Shown: in pieces, positions 11,348 through 20,093 of the stretch
How positions within the stretch are numbered: the stretch's first letter is position 1
Layout: each line of letters opens with the position of its first letter
Source: Dietzia sp. JS16-p6b
GTDB lineage: Bacteria; Actinomycetota; Actinomycetes; Mycobacteriales; Mycobacteriaceae
Direction: 5' to 3'
NCBI RefSeq assembly: GCF_003052165.1
Contig: NZ_CP024869.1
Coordinates: 1,274,001-1,338,000, forward strand
Length of the DNA: 64,000 nt
The notes under the pieces: generated by a model
What the model saw: the letters and a program-made list of their open reading frames with translations, nothing else
What the model was told of the DNA's origin: nothing
Database searches by the model: none
Program-made: the position numbers and the translations under genes

Positions 11348-12146
11348 ACGCACCGCGTCGAGGGACGGCGCCGCGCCGGTGACCGTCCGGCCGCCCACCC
11401 CGCACCCGTCGGGCGAGCGACCGCCCGCGATCCCGGCGGAGTTCGTGCCGCGCCACGTCGCGCTGGTGATGGATGGCAACGGACGCTGGGCCCAGGAGCG
11501 GGGCCTGCCCCGCACCGAGGGGCACAAGCAGGGAGAGGCGGTACTCATGGACGTGGTCCAGGGGTGCATCGAGATCGGCGTCCCGTACCTGTCCGCGTAC
11601 GCGTTCTCCACGGAGAACTGGAAGCGCAGTCCGGAGGAGGTGCGCTTTCTCATGGGATTCAACAGGGACGTGCTGCGTCGCCGCCGGGACGAGATGCACG
11701 AGCTGGGAGTGCGGGTGCGCTGGGCCGGCCGCCGCCCCAAGCTGTGGAAGTCGGTCATCTCCGAGCTCGAGGAGGCCGAGGAACTCACGCGGGACAACAC
11801 GGTGATGACCTTGGCGATGTGCGTCAACTACGGCGGGCGAGCGGAGATCGTGGACGCCGCAAGGGATTTCGCGCGTCGGGTCGCCGCCGGGGAGTTGGCG
11901 GCCGACGACCTGACGGAGGAGAACTTCGCCCGTTTCCTCGACGAGCCGGACATGCCGGACGTGGACCTCTTCCTGCGTCCGTCCGGTGAACTGCGGACGT
12001 CCAACTTCCTGCTGTGGCAGAGCGCCTACGCCGAGTTCGTCTTTCAACACACGCTGTTCCCCGACTTCGACCGACGCGATCTGTGGGCGGCGTGCCTGGA
12101 GTACGCCGAGCGGGACCGGCGGTTCGGCGGGGTGCCCGGAGCCTGA
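11322..12146 (+). CDS. uppS: polyprenyl diphosphate synthase UppS (cis-prenyltransferase)
   Basis: 274 residues from GTG 11322, chosen because GAGGAG at 11312-11317 precedes it; TTG 11310 is in frame but has no SD. Catalytic MDGNGRWA motif, [14 protein letters not shown] and [23 protein letters not shown] blocks. Makes the long-chain polyprenyl diphosphate carrier for peptidoglycan and arabinogalactan. By position it corresponds to the decaprenyl diphosphate synthase of mycobacteria. Overlaps the end of recO. Confidence 0.92.
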   Translation: MPGLPRFRKRTASRDGAAPVTVRPPTPHPSGERPPAIPAEFVPRHVALVMDGNGRWAQERGLPRTEGHKQGEAVLMDVVQGCIEIGVPYLSAYAFSTENWKRSPEEVRFLMGFNRDVLRRRRDEMHELGVRVRWAGRRPKLWKSVISELEEAEELTRDNTVMTLAMCVNYGGRAEIVDAARDFARRVAAGELAADDLTEENFARFLDEPDMPDVDLFLRPSGELRTSNFLLWQSAYAEFVFQHTLFPDFDRRDLWAACLEYAERDRRFGGVPGA

Positions 12147-12211
12147 CCCCGATTCCGGGAGGCGCGGGTCGCCAGGGGACCGCGAGGCCGATCCACCGGG
12201 GCGGCCCCGGG

Positions 12212-12649
12212 TCAGTCCACCGGACCCGGCGGCTCGTCCCGCCTGGAGCCGGCGCAGGCCGCGCAGAGGCCGAACAGCTCGACGGTGTGGGTCACCTCGG
12301 TGAATCCGTGAGCGCCACCGGCACGGTGCGCCCACGTCTCGACCCCGGGTTCCTCGACCTCCACCGTGAAGCCGCATTCCCGACACACCAGGTGGTGATG
12401 GTGGGAATCGGAGCACTTGCGGAAGATCAGCTCCCCGGAATCGGTGCGCAGCACGTCCACCGCGCCGGCGTCGGACATCGACTGCAGCGTCCGGTAGACG
12501 GTGGTCAGTCCGATCGCGTCACCGCGTTCGCGGAGCTCCGAGTGAAGGTCCTGCGCGGACCGGAACCCCTTGGACTCGTCGAGCAGCGCGGAGATGGCAC
12601 TGCGTTGGCGGGTCGAGCGGACGCCGATCGGCTTCTGGGCCCCGTCCAC
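12212..12649 (-). CDS. zur: zinc uptake regulator Zur (Fur family)
   Basis: 145 residues. Winged helix with TTVYRTLQSMSDAGAVDVLRT, His-rich SDSHHHHLVCRECG, and a second CAAC pair; the CxxC pairs bind structural zinc. Represses zinc uptake genes when zinc is plentiful. Four bases downstream of the smtB-type gene, same strand; in mycobacteria this pair (Rv2358-furB) forms a zinc-responsive operon next to glyS, exactly the context here. Confidence 0.92.
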   Translation of the reverse strand: MDGAQKPIGVRSTRQRSAISALLDESKGFRSAQDLHSELRERGDAIGLTTVYRTLQSMSDAGAVDVLRTDSGELIFRKCSDSHHHHLVCRECGFTVEVEEPGVETWAHRAGGAHGFTEVTHTVELFGLCAACAGSRRDEPPGPVD

Positions 12650-12653
12650 TGCT

Positions 12654-13025
12654 CTACTCCTCCCCGGCGTGCCCGACGGCCGCCTCGACGATGTGCAGCA
12701 GGTGGTCGTCGAGCAACTCGTAGCGGATCTCCCGCCCCCGGCGGTGCGCGGAGACGACGTGGGACGACTTGAGCACCCGCAGGTGCTGGCTCACCAGCGG
12801 CTGCGCGACGTCGAGGGCGTCCACCAACTCGTGGACACACCTCGGCCCCTCGCGGAGCTGCAGCACGATCGCGATACGCAGCGGAGCCGACAGCGCACGG
12901 AGCAGATCGCCCGCGGCGGAGACCACGTGCTGAGGCGGGAGCGGAACGGGGGCCGCGCGGGAGCCGGGGTCGTGGATCTCCGCGGCAGGCCCGGCGTCTG
13001 CCGGGGACTCGGGTCCGGATGCCAT
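12654..13025 (-). CDS. smtB: ArsR/SmtB-family zinc-sensing repressor
   Basis: 123 residues from ATG at 13025; a longer reading to 13160 adds an unrelated Pro/Gly-rich N-terminus. ArsR winged helix with [14 protein letters not shown] and [20 protein letters not shown]. The last helix carries Asp-x-His...His-x2-Glu ([18 protein letters not shown]) with spacing 1, 3, 14, 17, the alpha-5 zinc site of SmtB. Expected to autorepress the smtB-zur operon when zinc is low, feeding into Zur. Confidence 0.92.
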   Translation of the reverse strand: MASGPESPADAGPAAEIHDPGSRAAPVPLPPQHVVSAAGDLLRALSAPLRIAIVLQLREGPRCVHELVDALDVAQPLVSQHLRVLKSSHVVSAHRRGREIRYELLDDHLLHIVEAAVGHAGEE

Positions 13026-13204
13026 TGGCGCAACCTTCCGGGCGCGGTGGGGACCGGCGCCGTGTCGGGTGGGGGGACCCCAGTATCCCAGACCGCCGGG
13101 GTGGACCGGATACCCTGGTGAGAAGTGCCGCGGGCGCCGGCCCGCGCCGAGGTCGTCCACCCGACGCCTCCGTCCACCGACTCACCAAAGGGAGAACCCC
13201 CGAC
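13026..13204. promoter_or_regulatory. divergent smtB-zur / glyS promoter region
   Basis: 179-bp gap between divergent starts. It contains GTATCC (13083-13088) and its complement GGATAC (13108-13113), facing each other; each could be part of a -10 (TACCCT at 13111-13116 rightward, GATACT leftward). An SD for glyS lies at about 13190-13197 (aaagggagaa). No clear SmtB 12-2-12 operator was recognised. Confidence 0.4.
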
Positions 13205-14593
13205 GTGGCATCCTCAGCGTCCGTCATCGACTCAGTCGTCAACCTCTGCAAGCGCCGGGGACTGGTGTACCAGTGTGGTGAGATCTACGGCGGGACCCGT
13301 TCGGCATGGGATTACGGTCCGTTGGGCGTGGAGCTCAAGGACAACATCAAGAAGCAGTGGTGGCGGACCTTCGTCACCGGCCGCGAGGATGTGGTGGGAC
13401 TGGATTCGTCGATCATCCTTCCCCGCGCGGTGTGGGAGGCCTCCGGTCACGTCGAGACCTTCACCGACCCGCTGGTGGAGTCTCTGCACACCCACAAGCG
13501 CTATCGCGCCGACCACCTCATCGAGGCCTATGTCGCCAAGCACGGGCGCGAGCCGGCCAACGGGCTGGCCGACATCAACGATCCGGTCACGGGCCAGCCC
13601 GGGGCCTGGACGGAGCCGCAGCTGTTCTCCGGGTTGATGAAGACCTACCTCGGTCCGGTCGACGACAAGGAGGGCCTGCACTATCTGCGGCCCGAGACCG
13701 CCCAGGGCATCTTCATCAACTACAAGAACGTCATGACCACCGCACGGCGTAAGCCGCCGTTCGGTATCGGACAGATCGGCAAGGCGTTCCGCAACGAGAT
13801 CACCCCGGGCAACTTCATCTTCCGGACCCGCGAGTTCGAGCAGATGGAGATCGAGTTCTTCACCAAGCCCGAGGAGGCCGACGAGTGGTTCAAGCGGTGG
13901 GTCGAGGACTGCTGGGACTGGTTCGTCGACCTGGGGATCGACCCGGAGAACATGCGGCGTTTCGACGTCCCGGACGACGAGCGCGCCCACTACTCGGCGG
14001 GCACCATCGACTTCGAGTACAAGTTCGGATTCTCCGGTAACCCGTGGGGCGAGCTGATGGGTGTGGCGAACCGCACGGATTACGACCTCACCCAGCACCA
14101 GACCCACTCGGGTGAGGACCTGCAGTACCGCGACCAGGCCTCCGGTGAGAAGTACGTGCCGTACGTCATCGAACCGAGCTTCGGCCTGACCCGGTCACTC
14201 ATGGCGTTCCTCATCGACGCCTACACCGAGGACGAGGCGCCCAACTCCAAGGGCGGTGTCGACACGCGCACGGTCCTGAAGCTGGATCGTCGCCTGTCAC
14301 CGTTCAAGGCGGCTGTCCTGCCACTGTCCCGTAACGCGGACCTGTCGCCGAAGGCCCGGGATCTGGCCGCACAGCTGCGCAAGAGCTGGAACGTGGACTT
14401 CGACGACGCGCAGGCGATCGGCCGACGCTACCGCCGCCACGACGAGATCGGCACCCCGTTCTGCATCACCGTGGACTTCGACACCCTCGAAGACCAGGCC
14501 GTGACCATCCGTGAGCGGGACACCATGGAGCAGGAGCGCGTGGCGATCGACCAGGTCGAGGGGTTCCTCGCGCAGCGGCTCATCGGCTGCTGA
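13205..14593 (+). CDS. glyS: glycyl-tRNA synthetase (alpha2, class II)
   Basis: 462 residues from GTG 13205, matching the usual actinobacterial size (about 463). Class II motifs seen: [22 protein letters not shown] at the N-terminus, [15 protein letters not shown] (motif 2 region), [39 protein letters not shown] (motif 3) and a C-terminal anticodon-binding domain. Single-chain, eukaryotic-like GlyRS. No T-box-like leader is evident. Confidence 0.95.
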   Translation: MASSASVIDSVVNLCKRRGLVYQCGEIYGGTRSAWDYGPLGVELKDNIKKQWWRTFVTGREDVVGLDSSIILPRAVWEASGHVETFTDPLVESLHTHKRYRADHLIEAYVAKHGREPANGLADINDPVTGQPGAWTEPQLFSGLMKTYLGPVDDKEGLHYLRPETAQGIFINYKNVMTTARRKPPFGIGQIGKAFRNEITPGNFIFRTREFEQMEIEFFTKPEEADEWFKRWVEDCWDWFVDLGIDPENMRRFDVPDDERAHYSAGTIDFEYKFGFSGNPWGELMGVANRTDYDLTQHQTHSGEDLQYRDQASGEKYVPYVIEPSFGLTRSLMAFLIDAYTEDEAPNSKGGVDTRTVLKLDRRLSPFKAAVLPLSRNADLSPKARDLAAQLRKSWNVDFDDAQAIGRRYRRHDEIGTPFCITVDFDTLEDQAVTIRERDTMEQERVAIDQVEGFLAQRLIGC

Positions 14594-14617
14594 CACCGGC
14601 GCTGGCACACTGGTCGG

Positions 14618-15265
14618 GTGAACAGATCCCGGTCCCCGATGAGAGCGGTGTCCAGGGCCATCGGGTGGCTCGTGGTCCTCGCGTTGTTGTTGTGTCTCGC
14701 CGTGCCCGGATTCATCGCGTTCCGGGTGTGGCAGGTCGCGCGCGAGGACGACCGCACGACGGCCGACGCGATCGTCGTCCTGGGCGCGGCCCAGTACGAC
14801 GGCGTGCCCACCCCGGTGTTCCAGTCCCGGCTCGATCACGCCGCCAGCCTGTACGAGCAGGGCGTCGCCCCGCAGATCATCACCGTCGGCGGGAACCAGC
14901 CGGGGGACCGGTTCACCGAGGCCGGTGCGGGCCGCTCCTACCTGGCCACCCTGGGCGTGCCGCCCACGGCGATCCTGGCGGTCGAGACGGGCTCCAACAC
15001 GGTCGGCAGCCTGGACGCCGTCGCGTTGACCGTGCGTGACCAGGGCGGTGGTTCCGTGGTGTTGGTGAGCGATCCCACGCATTCGTACCGGGCGCGGATG
15101 ATGGCCAGGGACGCGGGCCTGGACGCGTGGACCTCGCCGACCCGACAGGGTCCCGCGGTCTGGACCCGGGAGAACCAGATCCTGAGCATCATCCGCGAGA
15201 CCGGCGCGGTGCTCTGGTACCAGTACCACCGGATCGTCGGCACCGACGTGGATTTCCCCGGCTGA
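14618..15265 (+). CDS. YdcF/DUF218-family membrane-anchored protein
   Basis: 215 residues, GTG start. One N-terminal membrane segment (about 14-35: [22 protein letters not shown]), then the DUF218 fold with [42 protein letters not shown] and [21 protein letters not shown]. Family members include SanA, linked to envelope barrier function; the biochemical activity is not established. Probably faces outward. Stands 24 bp after glyS and just before dgt. Confidence 0.85.
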   Translation: MNRSRSPMRAVSRAIGWLVVLALLLCLAVPGFIAFRVWQVAREDDRTTADAIVVLGAAQYDGVPTPVFQSRLDHAASLYEQGVAPQIITVGGNQPGDRFTEAGAGRSYLATLGVPPTAILAVETGSNTVGSLDAVALTVRDQGGGSVVLVSDPTHSYRARMMARDAGLDAWTSPTRQGPAVWTRENQILSIIRETGAVLWYQYHRIVGTDVDFPG

Positions 15266-15291
15266 GTGGCGGACACAAGGAGGGGACGCGC

Positions 15292-16554
15292 ATGACGCGG
15301 TACGCGTACACGGCCGCAGACGCCGAGCGCCGGGTGGGCGGGGGGCCCGCCCGGCCCCGGGAGACGGCGAGCGAGCGCAGCCCGTTCGAGAGGGATCGCG
15401 CACGGGTCCTGCACTCCGCGGCTCTCCGGCGGCTCGCAGACAAGACGCAGGTGGTCGGGCCCGGGGACGGGGACACACCACGGACCCGACTCACCCACTC
15501 GCTCGAGGTCGCGCAGATCGCCCGCAGTATCGCCGCCGGCCTCGGCTGCGACCCCGATCTCGCCGATCTGGCGGGGTTGAGTCACGACATCGGGCACCCG
15601 CCCTACGGCCACAACGGCGAGCGCGCTCTCGACGAGGTCGCGAAAGGGTTCGGGGGATACGAGGGCAACGCCCAGACGGTGCGGATCCTCACGCGGTTGG
15701 AGCCCAAGGTGGTCGACGCCGACGGGCGGGGCGTCGGCCTGGACCTCACCCGCGCCGCGCTGGACGCGGCCACCAAGTACCCGTGGCTGCCGCGAGAGGG
15801 CACGAGGAAGTTCGGCGCCTATCCCGACGACGCGGAGACTCTCGCCTGGATCCGCCGCGGCGCACCCGGGGACACCCGGTGTCTCGAAGCGCAGATCATG
15901 GACTTCTCCGACGACGTGGCCTACTCGGTCCACGACGTGGAGGATGCGATCGTGGCCGGCAGGCTGGACCTGAGGTCGTTGACCGATCCGTCGGAGGTCT
16001 CGGCGTTGGCCGAGCTGGGCGCGCGCGAGTTCCGGGGGCCCGACGCCGACCAGCTCCGCGAGGCGGCCACGCGTCTCGGTGCGCTCGAGGCGGTCCGCGC
16101 CGTCCAGCCGTTCGAGGAGACGTTCGCCGGTGCCGTCGCCCTCAAGGCGTTGACCAGCGAACTGGTCGGGCGGTTCGTCATGCCCGCCATCCACACCACT
16201 CGTCAGGTACACGGCGAGGTGCCGCACGGACGGTACAGCGCCGACCTCGAGGTGCCCCTGCATGTGGAGGCCGAGGTGGTGATGCTCAAGACCATGGCCG
16301 TGCGATACGTGATAAGTGACCCGGGGCACCGGGCCCGTCAGGACCGTCAACGGGACAGGATCCACCGGGTGGCCGAGTTCCTGGCCCACTCGGCTCCCGC
16401 CGGTCTCGACGCGGTCCTGCGTCCGTTGTGGGACCAGGCTCCGGATGATGCGGCGCGGATGCGCGTGATCGTGGACCAGGTGGCCCTCTACACAGAGAGC
16501 CGGCTCGAGCGGATCGACCGGGCGAGCGCGGGGATCCAGGCGGCCTGGGGCTGA
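15292..16554 (+). CDS. dgt: deoxyguanosinetriphosphate triphosphohydrolase-like protein
   Basis: 420 residues from ATG 15292, preceded by a strong SD (aaggagggg). HD-domain metal ligands are seen in [14 protein letters not shown] and [16 protein letters not shown]. Hydrolyses dNTPs to deoxynucleoside and triphosphate, controlling dNTP pools. The order dgt then dnaG (here with an intervening leftward pair) matches mycobacteria (Rv2344c-Rv2343c). Confidence 0.92.
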   Translation: MTRYAYTAADAERRVGGGPARPRETASERSPFERDRARVLHSAALRRLADKTQVVGPGDGDTPRTRLTHSLEVAQIARSIAAGLGCDPDLADLAGLSHDIGHPPYGHNGERALDEVAKGFGGYEGNAQTVRILTRLEPKVVDADGRGVGLDLTRAALDAATKYPWLPREGTRKFGAYPDDAETLAWIRRGAPGDTRCLEAQIMDFSDDVAYSVHDVEDAIVAGRLDLRSLTDPSEVSALAELGAREFRGPDADQLREAATRLGALEAVRAVQPFEETFAGAVALKALTSELVGRFVMPAIHTTRQVHGEVPHGRYSADLEVPLHVEAEVVMLKTMAVRYVISDPGHRARQDRQRDRIHRVAEFLAHSAPAGLDAVLRPLWDQAPDDAARMRVIVDQVALYTESRLERIDRASAGIQAAWG

Positions 16555-16621
16555 GCAACCCGCCCGGCTCGCATGGCCCGAACGGCCGGCCCACGTCGAA
16601 GCCTCGTCTCGGACGTGCGCG

Positions 16622-17962
16622 TCAGCCCACAGCCCTGGTGAGGTCGCCGACCAGCTCCTCGATGCCGAGCCCGTAGATCGTCCCTCCGGGGGTGAAGCCG
16701 GTCCGCACCACCACCAGGTCGGCGGAGGGGACCACCACGGTGTACTGACCGTCGTGGCCCGCGGCCCAATAGGCGTCGGCGGGAATCCCGGGCAGGCGGA
16801 GCGGGGAGCCGTCACCGGCGTCGTTGACCCACCACTGCGCGCCGTAGGGTTCGGGCTCCCCGCCGGCCGGGACGACGGTCGTCGCGTAGTCCATCCATCC
16901 CGCGGGGAGCAGGCGGCGACCGTCGACCACGCCGTCATCCAGCGCGAACTGGCCGAAGCGCGCCCAGTCCCGCGGCGTGGCCCACAGATACGAACTGCAC
17001 ACCGACCGGCCGGAGGCGTCCGCCTCGAGCACGGCACTGGTCATCCCGAGTGGCCCGAACAGCAACTCGTCGGCCATCTCGGGCCCGAGGCCGGTGCGCT
17101 CGTGGAGCAGGTCGCACACGATGTTGGTGGTGCCCGAGGAGTACTGGCGGAACGTCCCGGGGTCGTGGGCGAGCGGCTGGGCGGCGGCGAAGGACGCCAT
17201 GTCGGGCTCCGCGAAAAGCATCTCGGTGATGGGGGTGCCGAGGTCGTAGTCCTCGTCCCACTCCAGCCCGGAGGTCATGCGCAGCAGGTCGTCGAGCGAG
17301 ATCTGCGCCCTCCCGTCGGTCCACTCGGAGCGCAGGCCGGTGCCCGCCGGGTCGAGGTCGGCGTCGGGGAACTCCTGCTGCGCCCGCCCGACCAGGGTGG
17401 CGGCCACGCTCTTGGCCATGGACCACCCGAGCTGCCGGGTGTCCGGTCCGAAGCCGTCCGCGTACCACTCGTCCAGGATCTCGCCGCGGTGGAGCGCCAC
17501 GAGTGCGCGCGTGCCCTCGACGTCGGCGGCCCGGTCGAGCGCGGCACCGACCGCGGCCGGGACCTCGGTGGCCTGCGGTAGGTCGATGCCCTCCGGGCGG
17601 TCCTCCGCCGGTCGGACGAGAGAGCTGTACGCGGAACCCTCGGCGCGGCCATCGCCCACCGCGCAGCCGTACTCGGAGGCCCAGGCGTACTGGCGAAAGC
17701 CCACGCCCAGGACGGAGGAGTGCGCCCAGCCGTTGGAGTCGTCGATCTTGGTTCGCAGCAGCGGCACCAGCGGGTTGGGCGGTAGGTCGGACTCCGGGTC
17801 GTCCCGATCGGTGAGGAAGTGGATCGCGCAGGCGTTGTGCGCGGCGTATCCGGTACCGGTCATCAGCATCGGCCGATACCAGGTGCCCGCCGCGACCACC
17901 GCCGCGATGAGCAGTACGAGAACCGCGACCAGCGCGATGAGGACCTTCCGCCCGCGACTCAT
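16622..17962 (-). CDS. serine hydrolase, class C beta-lactamase/PBP-like
   Basis: 446 residues. One N-terminal membrane segment (about 7-28), so likely anchored outside the membrane. Catalytic SxxK is Ser181-Met-Ala-Lys184 (GWSMAKS); the YxN-type motif is YSSGTTN; a C-terminal HDGQYTVVVPS stands in place of KTG, as in 6-aminohexanoate-dimer-hydrolase/esterase relatives. Substrate unknown. Begins 5 bp after the TPM-domain gene, so probably one transcript. Confidence 0.85.
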   Translation of the reverse strand: MSRGRKVLIALVAVLVLLIAAVVAAGTWYRPMLMTGTGYAAHNACAIHFLTDRDDPESDLPPNPLVPLLRTKIDDSNGWAHSSVLGVGFRQYAWASEYGCAVGDGRAEGSAYSSLVRPAEDRPEGIDLPQATEVPAAVGAALDRAADVEGTRALVALHRGEILDEWYADGFGPDTRQLGWSMAKSVAATLVGRAQQEFPDADLDPAGTGLRSEWTDGRAQISLDDLLRMTSGLEWDEDYDLGTPITEMLFAEPDMASFAAAQPLAHDPGTFRQYSSGTTNIVCDLLHERTGLGPEMADELLFGPLGMTSAVLEADASGRSVCSSYLWATPRDWARFGQFALDDGVVDGRRLLPAGWMDYATTVVPAGGEPEPYGAQWWVNDAGDGSPLRLPGIPADAYWAAGHDGQYTVVVPSADLVVVRTGFTPGGTIYGLGIEELVGDLTRAVG

Positions 17963-17967
17963 GGCCC

Positions 17968-20025
17968 TCAGAACCGCCCGCCGGCGCCGCCGCCGCCGAA
18001 GCCACCACCGCCGAACCCGCCGCCGAAGCCACCCCCGCCGCCGAACCCGCCGCCCCCGAACCCGCGGGAGCCGCCGAAGCCCGAGCTGCCACCGCGGAGC
18101 ATGCCCTGGATCAAGGCGCCGGCGACCATCCCGCCGACCATCGCACCGGTGTTGGACCCACCGCGGCCCCGACCGCCGTACCCGCCCCGGCCCCCGTAAC
18201 CCCCGGTGTACTGCTGCCGCGCGACGTCGTCCTGCGCGTGCCGGAGGGCCTCACGGGCGAGTTTTAGGGCGCGGTCCGCGGCGGGGAACGCCGCCGGGCC
18301 GGCGGTGCCCTCGGCCGTCGACAGTGACTCCTTGGCGGCCGACAGCCGCGTCCGCGCGGCCTGTCCGACCACGTAGGACCGGCTGCCGATGAAGTCGTCC
18401 GCCTCCCGCACCGCGCCGCGCGCCCGCGTGAGGGCGGCCTGGCGTGCGGCCCGGGCGCGGTGCGCCGTCTCGGCCTCGTGGCCGGCGGCGGCCAGCGCCT
18501 CGTCGAGGGCGCGGTCCACGTCGACCAGTTCGGAGAAGACGCCCAGTGGATCGGTCTCCCCGTCGCGGCGGGCCCGCTCGAGGGCGTCGCGGGCGGCGGA
18601 AGCTGCATTCGTCAGGTTCTGACCGCTCCGGCCCAGGTCCGGGGACCGCAGGAGCCGGGCGGCCTGCCCCAGTTCCTCGTCGACCTCGTCGATCAGAGCG
18701 CCGAGGTCGCGGCGGGCGGCAGCGATGTCGTCGGCCGCGTGATCCACGCCGTCGAGGAGTTTCTCGGCGCGCGCGAGCTCCTCCTCGGCGGAGCCGATGG
18801 CGTCGACGGCCTCGGCCTGTTCGCCCACGGGTCGGGCCAGGGCCGTGCGGGCGCGTGAGGTCTCGGCCTCGGCGGCGTCGAGCAGCTCCTGCGCGATCGT
18901 CAGGTTGTCGTCGATCGAGGCGAGCACGGCGGCGGGGAACCGGGACCGCAGGTCCTCCATCGACTTCTCCGCCTCGGGGATGCGGGCGCGCAGGGTCACC
19001 GCGCGCCGGGTGAGGGAGTCGACCGAGGCGGCGCCGTTGATCAGCACGTCACGCATCTCGGCGAACGCCGTCGCCTGGCCTTCGAGTTCGCGCTCGGCGC
19101 GTTCGGCCCGGGCGGCCACCTCGAGGAGCATCGCCCGGCGCTGGTCGGGGCTCTCGGGGATGTCGTCGTCGAGCCGCTGGATCAGGGAGTGCGCGGCCGC
19201 GACCTCGCTCCGGGCGGAGTCGAGGGCTGCCCGGAACGGGCGGGTCCGGAGCTCACCGAACTCCCCGGCGGCGGTCGCGAGCGCCGTCGTGGAGGTGTCC
19301 ACGGCCTGGTCGGCCTCGACCAGGCCGGCGCGGGCGCGGGAGTCGAGGACGTCCACCGGCAGCGCGGACATCCGGGCGGTGTCATCTCCGGGTATCTCGC
19401 GGGCGGACTCGGCCTGACGGGCCGTTCGGGTCGCCCGGCGCCGCCGGCTGACCAGCAGTACCGCGGCCACCACGATGACGATCAGCGCGATGAGTCCGAG
19501 CAGAGCGGCGCCGGAGAGCCCGGAGCCCGATCCCTGGCGTTCGAGCCCGTCGGCGGCACCGATCGCCGCACCGGCCCAGTCGTCCTCCGCGAGTCGCGGC
19601 TCGATGTCCCTGTCGGCGATCCGCTGATCCGCACGCGGGTCGGTGGACTCGAACCAGTATCCGCGGTCACCGACCGCCACCGCGAGCAGCACGTCGGAGG
19701 CCCCCAGGTCGGACAGCCGGGCCGTCTCCTGTGCCCACAACTGCGCGGGCACCCCGTCGAAGCTGTCGACGTAGACCACCCAGAGTTGGAGGTTGTCGGT
19801 CGACCGGAGCTCCGCGAGACGGTCCTCCACGGCGGTCGTCTGCGCGCCCAGCACTCCTGCGGAATCCGTGACCTGCTGCTGCAGCCGGGACGGCGGTTCG
19901 GCCGAGGCCGACGGCGTCGCCCACCCGACGAGACCGACGAGGAGGGCCACCAGGAACGCGAAGGCCGCCACCGTGCGGGACCCTGGGTTCCGTATGGCGT
20001 GGGCGCGGGGCAGGGGTGCGATCAT
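17968..20025 (-). CDS. TPM-domain membrane protein with coiled coil and Gly-rich tail
   Basis: 685 residues from the Met at 20025 (a Met at 20058 is an alternative). Signal peptide (residues 18-40, ending ATPSASA), TPM domain (about 45-180, with VTDSAGVL, LRSTDNLQLWVVYVDSFDG and DVLLAVAVGDRGYWFE), a membrane helix (GLIALIVIVVAAVLLV), a long Ala/Glu/Arg coiled coil, then a tail of FGGGGFGG repeats. Counterpart of mycobacterial Rv2345 by position. TPM domains bind metal or act as phosphatases in some proteins; function here unknown. Confidence 0.85.
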   Translation of the reverse strand: MIAPLPRAHAIRNPGSRTVAAFAFLVALLVGLVGWATPSASAEPPSRLQQQVTDSAGVLGAQTTAVEDRLAELRSTDNLQLWVVYVDSFDGVPAQLWAQETARLSDLGASDVLLAVAVGDRGYWFESTDPRADQRIADRDIEPRLAEDDWAGAAIGAADGLERQGSGSGLSGAALLGLIALIVIVVAAVLLVSRRRRATRTARQAESAREIPGDDTARMSALPVDVLDSRARAGLVEADQAVDTSTTALATAAGEFGELRTRPFRAALDSARSEVAAAHSLIQRLDDDIPESPDQRRAMLLEVAARAERAERELEGQATAFAEMRDVLINGAASVDSLTRRAVTLRARIPEAEKSMEDLRSRFPAAVLASIDDNLTIAQELLDAAEAETSRARTALARPVGEQAEAVDAIGSAEEELARAEKLLDGVDHAADDIAAARRDLGALIDEVDEELGQAARLLRSPDLGRSGQNLTNAASAARDALERARRDGETDPLGVFSELVDVDRALDEALAAAGHEAETAHRARAARQAALTRARGAVREADDFIGSRSYVVGQAARTRLSAAKESLSTAEGTAGPAAFPAADRALKLAREALRHAQDDVARQQYTGGYGGRGGYGGRGRGGSNTGAMVGGMVAGALIQGMLRGGSSGFGGSRGFGGGGFGGGGGFGGGFGGGGFGGGGAGGRF

Positions 20026-20093
20026 GCGGCCAGCGTATCGGCCTGTCGCGGGGGCCACGCCGGTCTCCCGTCCGGACGGTTACTCTGGGCGGC

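Noticed and set aside
17968-18230. Gly/Pro-rich frames opposite the TPM protein tail
   Set aside because: They are shadows of the FGGGG repeats on the minus strand.
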